From: Pseudomonas sp. MYb185
GTDB taxonomy: Bacteria > Pseudomonadota > Gammaproteobacteria > Pseudomonadales > Pseudomonadaceae
Direction: 5' to 3'
Assembly: GCF_002979975.1 (NCBI RefSeq)
Contig: NZ_PCQD01000017.1
Span: 1 to 52,720 of the forward strand
Length of the DNA stretch: 52,720 nucleotides
Both the position numbers and the translations under genes were made by a program. Every line of letters starts with the position of its first letter. Within the stretch, counting starts at the first letter, position 1. Positions 1-8,029 of the stretch are shown here, piece by piece. The notes beneath the pieces were generated by a model, which saw only the letters and a list, made by a program, of their open reading frames with translations, did not search any database and was not told the DNA's origin.

Positions 1-191
1 GTATGCCGGGCCAGCGGCAGTTGCAGGTCCTGGCCATCGTCGCCGCCGCCGAGGATGATCTGTGCCGGCAGGCTGAGACGGTCAGCGGCGTAGACCTGTT
101 GCAGCGGGGAAATCATCAGGGCAACCGCCAGGGGCGTCAGCCTGAACAGGGGTGCCAAGGTGGCTACGGTATGACTGGGTCCTGTCCGCAT
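1..191 (-). CDS. N-terminus of an unrecognised secreted protein (cut by window edge)
   Basis: The minus strand is open from an ATG at 191-189 to the left edge, giving 63 whole codons. The start follows AAAGGA about 7 nt upstream. The protein begins with an arginine, then a hydrophobic stretch (LTPLAVALMISPLQQV) and a signal-peptidase-I-like site near residue 35 (VYA before AD), so export to the periplasm or outer membrane is likely. The next residues include a run GGGDDGQD. I do not recognise a family from this fragment. It lies downstream of the exaC-like gene on the same strand, but a terminator separates them. Start and export are fairly well supported; function is unknown. Confidence 0.6.
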   Translation of the reverse strand, partial: MRTGPSHTVATLAPLFRLTPLAVALMISPLQQVYAADRLSLPAQIILGGGDDGQDLQLPLARH

Positions 192-350
192 GGTCGTGTC
201 CTTTTGTTATTGGCAATCATGCTGCTCGGCACTTTGCCGGTGCGACCAGTTAAGCAGCGAGGCGTCAGCCTCCCCATGGTACTTTGGGCGTATTTATCCC
301 CCAGTTTGGTAGTAGGGCCTGTTGCCGTTTCATTCGCCAGCGCGTTGCAT

Positions 351-372
351 AAAAAAAGGCCCCGAAGGGCCT
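351..372 (-). terminator. Rho-independent terminator after the exaC-like gene
   Basis: Read on the minus strand, a 6-bp perfect stem (AGGCCC/GGGCCT) around a 4-nt loop is followed by seven T. It lies 73 nt past the stop of the aldehyde dehydrogenase gene at 445. Confidence 0.85.
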
Positions 373-444
373 CAAGATACGCGATAAGCAACCTGCAAGC
401 GTACCGGTGGAGCGGACCGGCACGCCCTCCTCACCCGCTGACGG

Positions 445-1965
445 TCAGAAGAAACCCATCGGATTCACGTCGTAGCTGACCAGCAGGTTCTTGGTCTGCT
501 GGTAGCTGTCGAGGATCATCTTGTGGGTCTCCCGGCCGACACCGGATTTCTTGTAGCCGCCGAAGGCGGCGTGGGCCGGGTACATGTGGTAGCAATTGGT
601 CCACACCCGTCCAGCTTGAATGCCTCTGCCCATGCGGTAGGCGACGTTCATGTCCCTGGTCCAGACGCCTGCGCCCAGTCCGAACTCGGTATCGTTGGCA
701 ATGGCCAGCGCTTCGGCTTCATCCTTGAAGGTGGTGACACTCACCACCGGGCCAAAGATTTCCTCCTGGAACACCCGCATCTTGTTATGCCCTTTCAGCA
801 GGGTCGGCTCGATGTAGTAACCACCGCCCAATTCGGCCTCAAGGCGCTCGGCGTTGCCGCCGATGAGAAATTCCGCACCCTCCTCCCGGGCAATCTCCAT
901 ATAGGACAGGATCTTGTCGAACTGCTGCTCAGAAGCCTGCGCGCCTACCTGGGTCTCGGTATCCAGCGGATTGCCACGCTTGATGCGGCGGGTCCGCTCG
1001 AGTACGCGGCCGATGAAGTCATCGTAGATGCTTTCCTGGATCAACGCGCGGGACGGGCAGGTGCAGATCTCGCCCTGGTTGAAGAAGGCCAGCACCAGGC
1101 CTTCTGCGGCCTTGTCGATGAAGCTGTCTTCCGCTTTCATGATGTCGGCGAAGTAGATGTTGGGAGACTTGCCACCCAGTTCGGTGGTGGACGGAATGAT
1201 GTTTTCCGCCGCGCAACGCATGATGTGGCGGCCTACCGGCGTCGAGCCGGTAAAGGCGATCTTGGCAATGCGCTTGCTGGTCGCCAGTGCCTCACCGGCC
1301 TCGCGGCCATAGCCGTTGACGATATTGAGTACGCCCGGTGGCAGCAGATCGCCAACCAGTTCAGCCAGTACCAGAATGCTGACCGGGGTTTGCTCGGCTG
1401 GCTTGAGCACGATGCAGTTGCCTGCGGCCAGCGCCGGCGCCAGTTTCCAGGCCGCCATCAGGATCGGGAAGTTCCAGGGGATGATCTGCCCCACCACCCC
1501 CAATGGTTCATGGAAATGATAGGCCACCGTGGTTTCGTTGATCTCCGCGGCGCCGCCCTCCTGGGCTCGGATACAGCCGGCGAAGTAGCGGAAATGATCA
1601 GCCGCCAGCGGGATATCGGCATTCAGCGTCTCGCGCACGGCTTTGCCGTTGTCCCAGGTCTCGGCTACCGCGAGCATTTCCAGGTTCTGCTCGATGCGGT
1701 CGGCAATTTTCAGCAGGATATGGGAGCGCTCCTGGACAGAGGTCTTGCCCCAGGCATCCTTGGCCGCATGGGCGGCATCCAGTGCCAGATCGATGTCCTC
1801 TGCGCTGGAACGGGGGATTTCGCAGATGGCTTCGCCGGTCACCGGCGTGGTATTGGTGAAGTACTGCCCTTTGACCGGCGCAACGAATTCACCGTTGATG
1901 AAGTTGCCATAGCGGTTCTTGAAGGTAACGAGGGAGCCGGCAGCTCCGGGATTGGCGTAAATCAT
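445..1965 (-). CDS. exaC: NAD-dependent aldehyde dehydrogenase, ExaC/acetaldehyde type
   Basis: A 506-residue aldehyde dehydrogenase that oxidises short aldehydes such as acetaldehyde to the acid with NAD. Visible family marks: the IIPWNFP segment (161-167), the TELGGKSP block with the general-base glutamate (E262), and the catalytic cysteine C301 in [11 protein letters not shown], followed unusually closely by a second cysteine (C303). The length equals the usual ExaC length. The start is ATG with AGGA about 10 nt upstream. It is last in a minus-strand set behind gabD and the mutarotase gene, 107 bp after the latter, and ends before a good terminator. The substrate is inferred from family likeness; no PQQ-ethanol dehydrogenase genes are in the window. 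Confidence 0.85.
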   Translation of the reverse strand: MIYANPGAAGSLVTFKNRYGNFINGEFVAPVKGQYFTNTTPVTGEAICEIPRSSAEDIDLALDAAHAAKDAWGKTSVQERSHILLKIADRIEQNLEMLAVAETWDNGKAVRETLNADIPLAADHFRYFAGCIRAQEGGAAEINETTVAYHFHEPLGVVGQIIPWNFPILMAAWKLAPALAAGNCIVLKPAEQTPVSILVLAELVGDLLPPGVLNIVNGYGREAGEALATSKRIAKIAFTGSTPVGRHIMRCAAENIIPSTTELGGKSPNIYFADIMKAEDSFIDKAAEGLVLAFFNQGEICTCPSRALIQESIYDDFIGRVLERTRRIKRGNPLDTETQVGAQASEQQFDKILSYMEIAREEGAEFLIGGNAERLEAELGGGYYIEPTLLKGHNKMRVFQEEIFGPVVSVTTFKDEAEALAIANDTEFGLGAGVWTRDMNVAYRMGRGIQAGRVWTNCYHMYPAHAAFGGYKKSGVGRETHKMILDSYQQTKNLLVSYDVNPMGFF

Positions 1966-2072
1966 TGTTATGAGTCCTCTGTGCGCAGCCTGCCCCCACG
2001 GGCCAGGTCATGATTCGATACTAGTGACTCCATGCGATTCCCGTGAATGCCTCCTTGGCAGGGCTGGGTTCG

Positions 2073-2975
2073 TTATTTAGTAGTAGGCTCCCCAGGTACT
2101 GGGGCAGCACGCTCGGGTGGATGACGGCTGATAATGGTCTGCAGCCTCTGCACCTGCCCCGGCTCGAGCAGCCGTGCATCCGGCCCGGCATTGGCCGCTT
2201 CGATGCATACCATGCTGCGATAACCCTCGGCCGGAAACTGGCTCAGGCGCGCGCCCTTTTCCTGCCATGGATTCCATACCACCACCGACTGGCTGTTGCG
2301 GCGCTGCACCCACAGTGGCTCTGCTGAAGCATCGATCAGTTGCACATCCGCTGCGGTATCGAAGTACACCCGATCCAGCTCGCCACTGAACCGGATCGGT
2401 TCCTGCTCACGGCAAACCGCATCCGCCTGCAATTTGTCGATATAGCTCACCCCCTGCAGACCAAGAACCTCGGTGCTGGCGATATCGTCCACCGGCAGAT
2501 AGCTGTGCAGGGCCTGACTCAACTGCTGTGCCCGGCTACCGGTGTTGGTGGTGATCAGCGTCACGCTCAGGCTGGCACCCAGCAGCATCTCGACCTGGAC
2601 GGCCCAGCGCTCATCCGGCAACTGGCGGGCGATTTCCCGTTCGGGAAGCTCCAGCACCAGGCGTACCTGATGCGCATCGGCTTGCGCCAGGCGCAATTGC
2701 CAATGGCTGGTACGCGCGATGCCATGCGCCGGGCCAGGGCGTTCATCGGCGAACCACGGCCAGCACAGCGGAATACCGCCGCGCAGTGCGGTGTCAGGCC
2801 TGGCCGGATCCACTGGACTCATCCACAGCAACGGTCGCTGGCCGCAGGGCACGCAATCGATGATCTGCGCGCCCTGCTCCGCCACACGGGCACGCACCGA
2901 TGGGTGATCGATGTCGATGAAGCGGCGCCCATGTTCGTTGCAGGTCAGGGTGATCCCCGATGGTAGCTCCGTCAT
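2073..2975 (-). CDS. yeaD: D-hexose-6-phosphate mutarotase (YeaD-like aldose epimerase)
   Basis: A 300-residue cytosolic galactose-mutarotase-fold protein. It carries the YeaD signature blocks: LLWMSP (49-54), RGGIPLCWPWF (65-75) and PAHGIAR with the catalytic histidine H84. The family interconverts the alpha and beta anomers of glucose-6-phosphate and related sugars. The start codon is only 3 nt after the gabD stop, so the two are probably cotranscribed and translationally coupled. The pairing of a sugar-phosphate epimerase with two aldehyde dehydrogenases has no obvious pathway logic. Family assignment is good; the exact sugar substrate is inferred. Confidence 0.85.
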   Translation of the reverse strand: MTELPSGITLTCNEHGRRFIDIDHPSVRARVAEQGAQIIDCVPCGQRPLLWMSPVDPARPDTALRGGIPLCWPWFADERPGPAHGIARTSHWQLRLAQADAHQVRLVLELPEREIARQLPDERWAVQVEMLLGASLSVTLITTNTGSRAQQLSQALHSYLPVDDIASTEVLGLQGVSYIDKLQADAVCREQEPIRFSGELDRVYFDTAADVQLIDASAEPLWVQRRNSQSVVVWNPWQEKGARLSQFPAEGYRSMVCIEAANAGPDARLLEPGQVQRLQTIISRHPPERAAPVPGEPTTK

Positions 2976-2978
2976 GCT

Positions 2979-4439
2979 CTATTGCGCTCCCATGCACAGG
3001 TACTTGAGTTCGGTATATTCGTTCAGCCCATGCCGCGAGCCCTCGCGTCCGAGTCCGGATTCCTTTATGCCGCCGAAGGGCGCCATGGGATTGGAAATCA
3101 GCCCCTCGTTGATACCGATGATACCCGCCTCCAGCGCATCGGCCACCCGCCATACCCGATGGATGTCGCGGCTGTAGAAATACGCGGCCAGTCCATAGGG
3201 CGTGGCGTTGGCCAGGGCGATGGCCTCTTCCTCGGTATCGAAGCGCATGATAGCGGCCAGCGGGCCGAAGGTTTCCTCGTGGCAGAGTTTCATGTCGGTA
3301 TTGATGTCGGTCAGCAGCACCGGCTGGACATAGTTGCCACGGTCGGTATCCGGCGCGGGTCCGCAGACGCGCTTGGCGCCCTTGGCCAGCGCATCTTCGA
3401 AGTGCTCGACGACCTTTTCCACCGCGTCACCGTTGATCAGTGCCGACTGGGTTACGCCCTCCTCGAAACCGTCACCGACACGCAGTTTGCCCATTGCCTC
3501 GGCGAGCGCGGCAACAAAGTTGTCATGCACGGCGGACTGCACCAGAAAGCGGTTCGCACAGACGCAGGTCTGGCCGGTATTGCGGAACTTGCACACCATG
3601 GCGCCCTCCACTGCCCGGCCGATATCCGCATCATCGAACACGATGAACGGTGCGTTACCGCCCAGTTCGAGGGAGATCTTCTGTATGTGTTCGGCGCATT
3701 GGGCCATCAGCCGGCGACCGACATCGGTCGAGCCGGTAAAGCTCAACTTGCGCACTGCCGGGTTGCCGGTCAGGGTTTCGCTGATGGTATCGGCGCTGCC
3801 GGTCACCACATTGAATACCCCGTGCGGTATGCCCGCCTCCTCCGCCAGGACTGCCAGAGCCAGGGCCGAGAATGGGGTTGCACTGGCTGGCTTGACTACC
3901 ATGGTACAACCTGCCGCCAGGGCAGCCCCCACCTTGCGGGTGATCATCGCTGCCGGGAAGTTCCACGGTGTGATCGCCGCGCAGACGCCCACTGGCTGGC
4001 GGGTGACCACGATATGCTGGCCAATGCGCGCTCCGGGGATGGTCTCGCCGTACATGCGCCGGGCCTCTTCGGCGAACCAGCGGATGAAGGAAGCGGCATA
4101 ATCGATTTCGCCCCGGGACTCTCCCATGGGCTTGCCCTGCTCCAGGGTCATCAGGGTAGCCAGATCTTCACGATGCACGAGCATCAGATCATGCCAGTCC
4201 ATCAGCCGATCCGCCCGCTCCTGCGCGGTACGCGAGCGCCAATGCCGAAAGGCCGTCGCGGCCGCGTTGACCGCCGTATCTATCTCATCCGCCTCCAGCA
4301 CCGGCACCTGGCCAACCAGCTCGCCATTGGCCGGATTATGGACGTCAAGGGTCTTGCCAGTGCCGGCATCTATCCAGCGGCCATCCACATAGCATTGCTG
4401 ACGAAACAACCGAGGGGATTTCAGACGGGAAAGGGACAT
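2979..4439 (-). CDS. gabD: Succinate-semialdehyde dehydrogenase (GabD-like)
   Basis: A 486-residue aldehyde dehydrogenase that likely oxidises succinate semialdehyde, or glutarate semialdehyde, with NADP. Marks: ITPWNFPAAMITRK, SLELGGNAPF with the general-base glutamate (E258), NTGQTCVCANR with catalytic C292, and the C-terminal PFGGIKESGLGREG. The start at 4439 was chosen because AGGAGG lies 4 nt upstream and the protein then begins like other GabD proteins. The frame stays open 69 nt further upstream without such a site. It is first in a minus-strand set with the mutarotase and exaC-like genes. No GABA transaminase (gabT) is nearby, so use in GABA or lysine breakdown is a family-based inference. 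Confidence 0.85.
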   Translation of the reverse strand: MSLSRLKSPRLFRQQCYVDGRWIDAGTGKTLDVHNPANGELVGQVPVLEADEIDTAVNAAATAFRHWRSRTAQERADRLMDWHDLMLVHREDLATLMTLEQGKPMGESRGEIDYAASFIRWFAEEARRMYGETIPGARIGQHIVVTRQPVGVCAAITPWNFPAAMITRKVGAALAAGCTMVVKPASATPFSALALAVLAEEAGIPHGVFNVVTGSADTISETLTGNPAVRKLSFTGSTDVGRRLMAQCAEHIQKISLELGGNAPFIVFDDADIGRAVEGAMVCKFRNTGQTCVCANRFLVQSAVHDNFVAALAEAMGKLRVGDGFEEGVTQSALINGDAVEKVVEHFEDALAKGAKRVCGPAPDTDRGNYVQPVLLTDINTDMKLCHEETFGPLAAIMRFDTEEEAIALANATPYGLAAYFYSRDIHRVWRVADALEAGIIGINEGLISNPMAPFGGIKESGLGREGSRHGLNEYTELKYLCMGAQ

Positions 4440-4509
4440 GTGTCCTCCTGCGCGTATGAATGGGAAGGCCCAGGCAGGGATATCGGAGCGGGATACCCGC
4501 CGAGGCAAG

Positions 4510-4531
4510 CCGGCGGTGCAGACACCGCCGG
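4510..4531 (-). terminator. Strong hairpin after dodecin, weak T tract
   Basis: A perfect 9-bp GC-rich stem (CCGGCGGTG/CACCGCCGG) with a 4-nt loop, between the dodecin stop (4546) and the gabD start (4439). The minus-strand tail has only scattered T, so termination would be inefficient or the hairpin has another role. Confidence 0.4.
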
Positions 4532-4545
4532 AGGGGGACAGCCGG

Positions 4546-4761
4546 TCAACTGCCCTCGATACGAAAGCCGACCTTCAGCGTGACCTGAAAGTGCGCGACC
4601 TTGCCATCGACAATGTGCCCTCGGGTTTCGGCCACCTCGAACCACTCCACATTCTTCACGCTCTTGCTGCATTCAGCGATTGCGCTGTGGATGGCATCTT
4701 CGATGCTGGTTGTCGATGACCCAACCAGTTCGAGTTTCTTGTAAGTGCGATGATCTGACAT
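4546..4761 (-). CDS. Dodecin, flavin-storage protein
   Basis: A 71-residue dodecin. The family forms hollow dodecamers that bind flavin pairs and buffer free FMN/FAD or lumichrome. Typical features are the start MSDHRTYKKLELVGSS, one helix (EDAIHSAIAECSKSV), the conserved flavin-stacking tryptophan in VEWFEV (W40) and the final beta strand VAHFQVTLKVGFRIE. The start at 4761 has AGAGGAGG 6 nt upstream; the frame is open further upstream but without a comparable site. It lies upstream of gabD on the same strand, separated by a hairpin, and is probably a single transcription unit. Confidence 0.93.
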   Translation of the reverse strand: MSDHRTYKKLELVGSSTTSIEDAIHSAIAECSKSVKNVEWFEVAETRGHIVDGKVAHFQVTLKVGFRIEGS

Positions 4762-4813
4762 ATCAACCTCCTCTTTGCCTGTTTTGAGTATGGCAAAGGA
4801 TTGGCTGCTTGGT

Positions 4814-4981
4814 TCACATATCAGTGGCACCACCGCGCCGCATCTTGCGATTGTCGATGGCCTTGGCTGGGCAACCTGGTGCCCGGCATTTCTCGCCGCG
4901 ACTGCGCTCCAACTCCTGCAACGCGTGCCACGCACGGCACAGGGATCGGGATGTTCCTGCCATCAAGGTCACATTGCTCAT
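4814..4981 (-). CDS. Possible small protein of 55 residues, unrecognised
   Basis: A short minus-strand frame with ATG at 4981 and GGAGG 8 nt upstream, ending 52 nt before the dodecin start. The predicted peptide is basic, has cysteines at CRAPGC and ends MRRGGATDM. It has no signal peptide and no family I know. Codon evidence is too short to decide, and all frames here are open. It may be chance; conservation in relatives would settle it. Confidence 0.22.
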   Translation of the reverse strand: MSNVTLMAGTSRSLCRAWHALQELERSRGEKCRAPGCPAKAIDNRKMRRGGATDM

Positions 4982-5039
4982 TGGAGCGGCCTCCGGGAAT
5001 GAAATGGATGAACCGAGTATTGGTCCGCCTGCCCCGCCT

Positions 5040-5058
5040 GTCAATGAGAATTATTCGC
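5040..5058 (+). promoter_or_regulatory. Fur-like box, upstream copy
   Basis: This 19-mer matches the classical Fur consensus GATAATGATAATCATTATC at 13 of 19 positions (core AATGAGAATTATT). It lies about 30 nt upstream of the -35 element of the imelysin operon, where it could extend Fur binding. Confidence 0.5.
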
Positions 5059-5087
5059 GTTTCATCCAATATTTCCCTACTCGCACA

Positions 5088-5115
5088 TTGCAATATGAAG
5101 ATACAAGCCTATAAT
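5088..5115 (+). promoter_or_regulatory. Sigma70-like promoter of the imelysin operon
   Basis: TTGCAA at 5088-5093, a 16-nt spacer, and a perfect TATAAT at 5110-5115, 41 nt upstream of the imelysin start codon. A Fur-like box abuts the -10, covering the expected transcription start. Confidence 0.65.
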
Positions 5116-5134
5116 CGCAACGCAAATCATTATC
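5116..5134 (+). promoter_or_regulatory. Fur-like box over the transcription start
   Basis: Matches the 19-bp Fur consensus at 13 of 19 positions, with a perfect right half (AATCATTATC). It begins at the base after the TATAAT box, the usual position for iron-dependent repression. It supports iron-regulated expression of the four genes downstream. Confidence 0.65.
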
Positions 5135-5156
5135 ACCGGAAGACGGGAAGCAATTT

Positions 5157-6524
5157 ATGGTACGCACCTTTCGCTACACTTCGCTGGCTCTAACCATCTC
5201 TGCTGCAATGCTGCTGACCGCATGCGACAACAAGCAAGACGATCCCGTCGCACAATCTCCGGTGACTACCGAGTCCGGCAGCATCGAGGCTGACCAGAGC
5301 GCCGCCAATATCGACACCCCGGCAGAGACCAGCATCAGCGAAGCGGACGTGGCTACCCATTATGCCGACCTGGCCCATGCAACCTATCTCGACGCACTGA
5401 CTACCGCACAGGCGCTCGACAAGGCCGTTGATACCCTGCTGGCCGACCCTACCGAGGCCAACCTGGAGGCAGCCAAGCAGGCCTGGCTCGCCGCGCGTGT
5501 CCCCTACCAGCAATCCGAGGTGTTCCGTTTCGGCAATGCCGTGGTGGATGACTGGGAGGGTCAAGTCAATGCCTGGCCGCTGGATGAAGGGTTGATCGAT
5601 TACGTTGCCGCCGAGGATTATCAGTACGAAATGGGCAACGAGGGTGCCACTGCCAACCTGATCGCCAACCAGACATTGACCATTGGCGGCGAGACCCTGG
5701 ATGTCAGCGAACTGACTCCCCAGGTGCTGGCGGATCTGAACGAGGTGGGCGGCTCCGAGGCCAACGTCGCCACCGGCTACCATGCCATCGAGTTTCTGTT
5801 GTGGGGTCAGGACCTGAACGGCTTCGAGGCGGGCAGCGGCGAGCGCCCGGTGACCGATTACGCCCAGGGCGATGATTGCACCAATGGCAACTGTGACCGC
5901 CGCGCCAGCTACCTGGACGCTGCTACCGACCTGCTGGTCAGCGACCTGCAATGGATGGTCGATCAGTGGTCCGCCGATGAAGGCGGCAATTACCGCGCCG
6001 AATTGCTCGCCATGCCGGCCCAGGACGTATTCCAGAAGATGCTGTTCGGCATGGGCTCGCTGTCATTGGGTGAGCTGGCCGGTGAGCGGATGAAAGTCGC
6101 GCTGGAGGCCAACTCCTATGAAGACGAGCATGACTGCTTCAGCGACAACACCCACAACTCCCACTACTACAACGGCAAGGGCATCCAGAACGTCTACCTG
6201 GGCAGCTATGAGCGCCAGGATGGCTCGGTCATCAGCGGCCCTTCGCTCTCTGCCCTGGTGGCCGAGAAGAACCCGGAACTGGACCAGAGCCTGCGTGACG
6301 ATCTGGACAACACCATGCGGGCGCTGACCACCATGAAGGAGGCTGCCGAAGGCGAACCGGCCATGGCCTTCGACATGATGATCGCTCCGGGCAATGAAGC
6401 CGGTGCCAAGATCATCAACGACGCCATCGCCGCACTGGCCCAGCAGACCGGTTCCATCGAGCAGGTTGCTAGCGTGGTTGGTGTGGAATCCCTGCAGCCC
6501 GACGATGCCGGCCATTCCTTCTGA
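5157..6524 (+). CDS. icmP: Imelysin family iron-regulated lipoprotein (IcmP/IrpA-like)
   Basis: A 455-residue imelysin (peptidase M75-like, EfeO-related) protein. It has a lipoprotein signal with lipobox LTAC (C23), a low-complexity acidic linker to about residue 65, then a helical imelysin domain. The family motif GxHxxE is intact as GYHAIE (207-212). These proteins act at the cell surface or in the periplasm in iron acquisition; the peptidase activity once claimed is doubtful for the family. It is the first gene behind Fur-like boxes, followed by a di-haem protein, a second imelysin and a DUF1513 protein, the order I recall from Pseudomonas icmP loci. The start ATG has GGGAAG upstream. A hairpin after this gene may lower readthrough. 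Confidence 0.9.
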   Translation: MVRTFRYTSLALTISAAMLLTACDNKQDDPVAQSPVTTESGSIEADQSAANIDTPAETSISEADVATHYADLAHATYLDALTTAQALDKAVDTLLADPTEANLEAAKQAWLAARVPYQQSEVFRFGNAVVDDWEGQVNAWPLDEGLIDYVAAEDYQYEMGNEGATANLIANQTLTIGGETLDVSELTPQVLADLNEVGGSEANVATGYHAIEFLLWGQDLNGFEAGSGERPVTDYAQGDDCTNGNCDRRASYLDAATDLLVSDLQWMVDQWSADEGGNYRAELLAMPAQDVFQKMLFGMGSLSLGELAGERMKVALEANSYEDEHDCFSDNTHNSHYYNGKGIQNVYLGSYERQDGSVISGPSLSALVAEKNPELDQSLRDDLDNTMRALTTMKEAAEGEPAMAFDMMIAPGNEAGAKIINDAIAALAQQTGSIEQVASVVGVESLQPDDAGHSF

Positions 6525-6544
6525 TCAGCGATGATCAAGTCCAA

Positions 6545-6578
6545 GCCATCGGTGAGCCACGCGCTGCCGATGGCTTTT
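6545..6578 (+). terminator. Hairpin with T run between icmP and the di-haem gene
   Basis: An 8-bp perfect stem (GCCATCGG/CCGATGGC) with a 14-nt loop that can pair further inside, followed by TTTT. It sits 20 nt past the imelysin stop and within what otherwise looks like one operon, so it probably acts as a partial terminator that gives more imelysin than downstream product. Confidence 0.6.
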
Positions 6579-6617
6579 GCGTTCATGCTTTTATCCAGGC
6601 GATATAGATCCGTATAC

Positions 6618-8018
6618 ATGAAACCGCTGTTATTGATACCCGCTCTGGCCCTCTGCTTGGCTGCCGGCCCGAGCCTGGGTGCTGACCATCCGCTGCAGGA
6701 TACGCCGCAATCCGGCGGTGACGGCACCGTTGCCCAGAGCGATCACAATGCCTATTCCCTGCCCCAGGGCAACCTGCCGATATCCAAGCGACTGGATTTC
6801 AGCGTGGGCAACAGTTTCTTTCGCAACCCCTGGGTTATCGCCCCATCCAGCACAGATGCCCGCGATGGCCTGGGCCCGCTGTTCAATACCAACTCCTGTC
6901 AGGGCTGCCATCTCAAGGACGGGCGTGGTCATCCGCCTGCACCTGGCGAAGCTGCGGTCTCGCTGTTCCTGAGGTTGTCGATACCCGCCGGGCCGGATAC
7001 CGATCCGCAGCTGCTGCAACAACATGGCTTCGTGCCCGCCCCGGTGTATGGCAGCCAGCTGCAGACCGCCGCCATACCCGGCATGCTGCCCGAGGCCCAG
7101 TTGAACATAGAGTGGCAGGCGCGCGAGGAAACACTGGGTGATGGGACCAGAGTAAGTCTGCGCAATCCCGTGTACCGCATCGACAACCCCAACTACGGCC
7201 CTCTACCCGACAACCTGTTGATCTCCCCCCGGGTAGCTCCGCCGATGATCGGGCTCGGTCTGCTGGAAGCCATTCCGGAGCAGGCGATTCTTGCTGCCGA
7301 GGACCCCGACGACCTGGATGGCGACGGCATTTCCGGCCGTGCCAATTGGGTATGGGATCGCGTCGAGCAGCGCACCGCTCTCGGGCGCTTCGGCCTGAAG
7401 GCCGCCGAGGTGAACGTCATGCAGCAAAGCATGGCCGCCTTCGCCGGGGATATGGGACTGAGCTCCAGCATAGTGCCGGATACCGATTGCACCGCCGAGC
7501 AGCAGTGTGAGCGGTTTGTCGACGGCGGCCACCCGGAGGTCAGCGACAAGATTGCCGCCTTCGTCAACTTCTACGCCATGAGCCTGGCCGTACCGGCCCG
7601 CCGCGATATGGACAGCCCCGCCGTGCAGGAAGGGGCCCAGTTGTTCAACGATATCGGCTGCGCCGGCTGTCATACCCCGCGGCATACCACTGGCGAGCTG
7701 GCCGATCGACCGGATCTGAGCAATCAGGTGATCTGGCCCTATACCGATCTGCTGCTGCATGACATGGGCCCGGGTCTGGCCGATGGTCGCCCCGAATTCC
7801 TCGCCGACGGCAACGAGTGGCGCACCCCACCGCTGTGGGGGGTGGGGCTTGCGCAACAGATCAACCCGCGTGCGGGCTTCCTGCATGATGGCCGCGCGCG
7901 GACGCTGGAAGAAGCCATCCTCTGGCACGGCGGCGAAGCCCAGGCGAGCACCGAGCAATATCGTCAATTGCCGGCCGCACTGCGCCAATCGTTGAATGCC
8001 TTTTTAAACTCCCTGTAA
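6618..8018 (+). CDS. Periplasmic di-haem oxidoreductase-like protein (DUF1111/DHOR)
   Basis: A 466-residue exported c-type cytochrome with two haem sites, CQGCH (94-98) and CAGCH (348-352), the arrangement of the DUF1111/DHOR family. Residues 1-21 form a signal peptide ending SLGA. The start at 6618 was chosen because the signal peptide begins there; the frame is open back to 6531, but that start lies just before the hairpin and would put 29 extra residues ahead of the signal. No strong ribosome site is visible. An acidic DxDxDG-type loop (DDLDGDGISG, 231-240) may bind calcium. In this operon it presumably provides redox chemistry, for example on iron, alongside the imelysins. The exact reaction is not known to me. 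Confidence 0.85.
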   Translation: MKPLLLIPALALCLAAGPSLGADHPLQDTPQSGGDGTVAQSDHNAYSLPQGNLPISKRLDFSVGNSFFRNPWVIAPSSTDARDGLGPLFNTNSCQGCHLKDGRGHPPAPGEAAVSLFLRLSIPAGPDTDPQLLQQHGFVPAPVYGSQLQTAAIPGMLPEAQLNIEWQAREETLGDGTRVSLRNPVYRIDNPNYGPLPDNLLISPRVAPPMIGLGLLEAIPEQAILAAEDPDDLDGDGISGRANWVWDRVEQRTALGRFGLKAAEVNVMQQSMAAFAGDMGLSSSIVPDTDCTAEQQCERFVDGGHPEVSDKIAAFVNFYAMSLAVPARRDMDSPAVQEGAQLFNDIGCAGCHTPRHTTGELADRPDLSNQVIWPYTDLLLHDMGPGLADGRPEFLADGNEWRTPPLWGVGLAQQINPRAGFLHDGRARTLEEAILWHGGEAQASTEQYRQLPAALRQSLNAFLNSL

Positions 8019-8029
8019 ACGGATCCCAC

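Noticed and set aside
523..2013. Long plus-strand open frame of 496 codons opposite the exaC-like gene
   Set aside because: It mirrors a clear aldehyde dehydrogenase; GC-rich codons keep the opposite frame open. No domain is seen in it.
2982..4583. Plus-strand open frame of 533 codons opposite gabD
   Set aside because: Shadow of a well-recognised gene with a perfect ribosome site; no protein family likeness.
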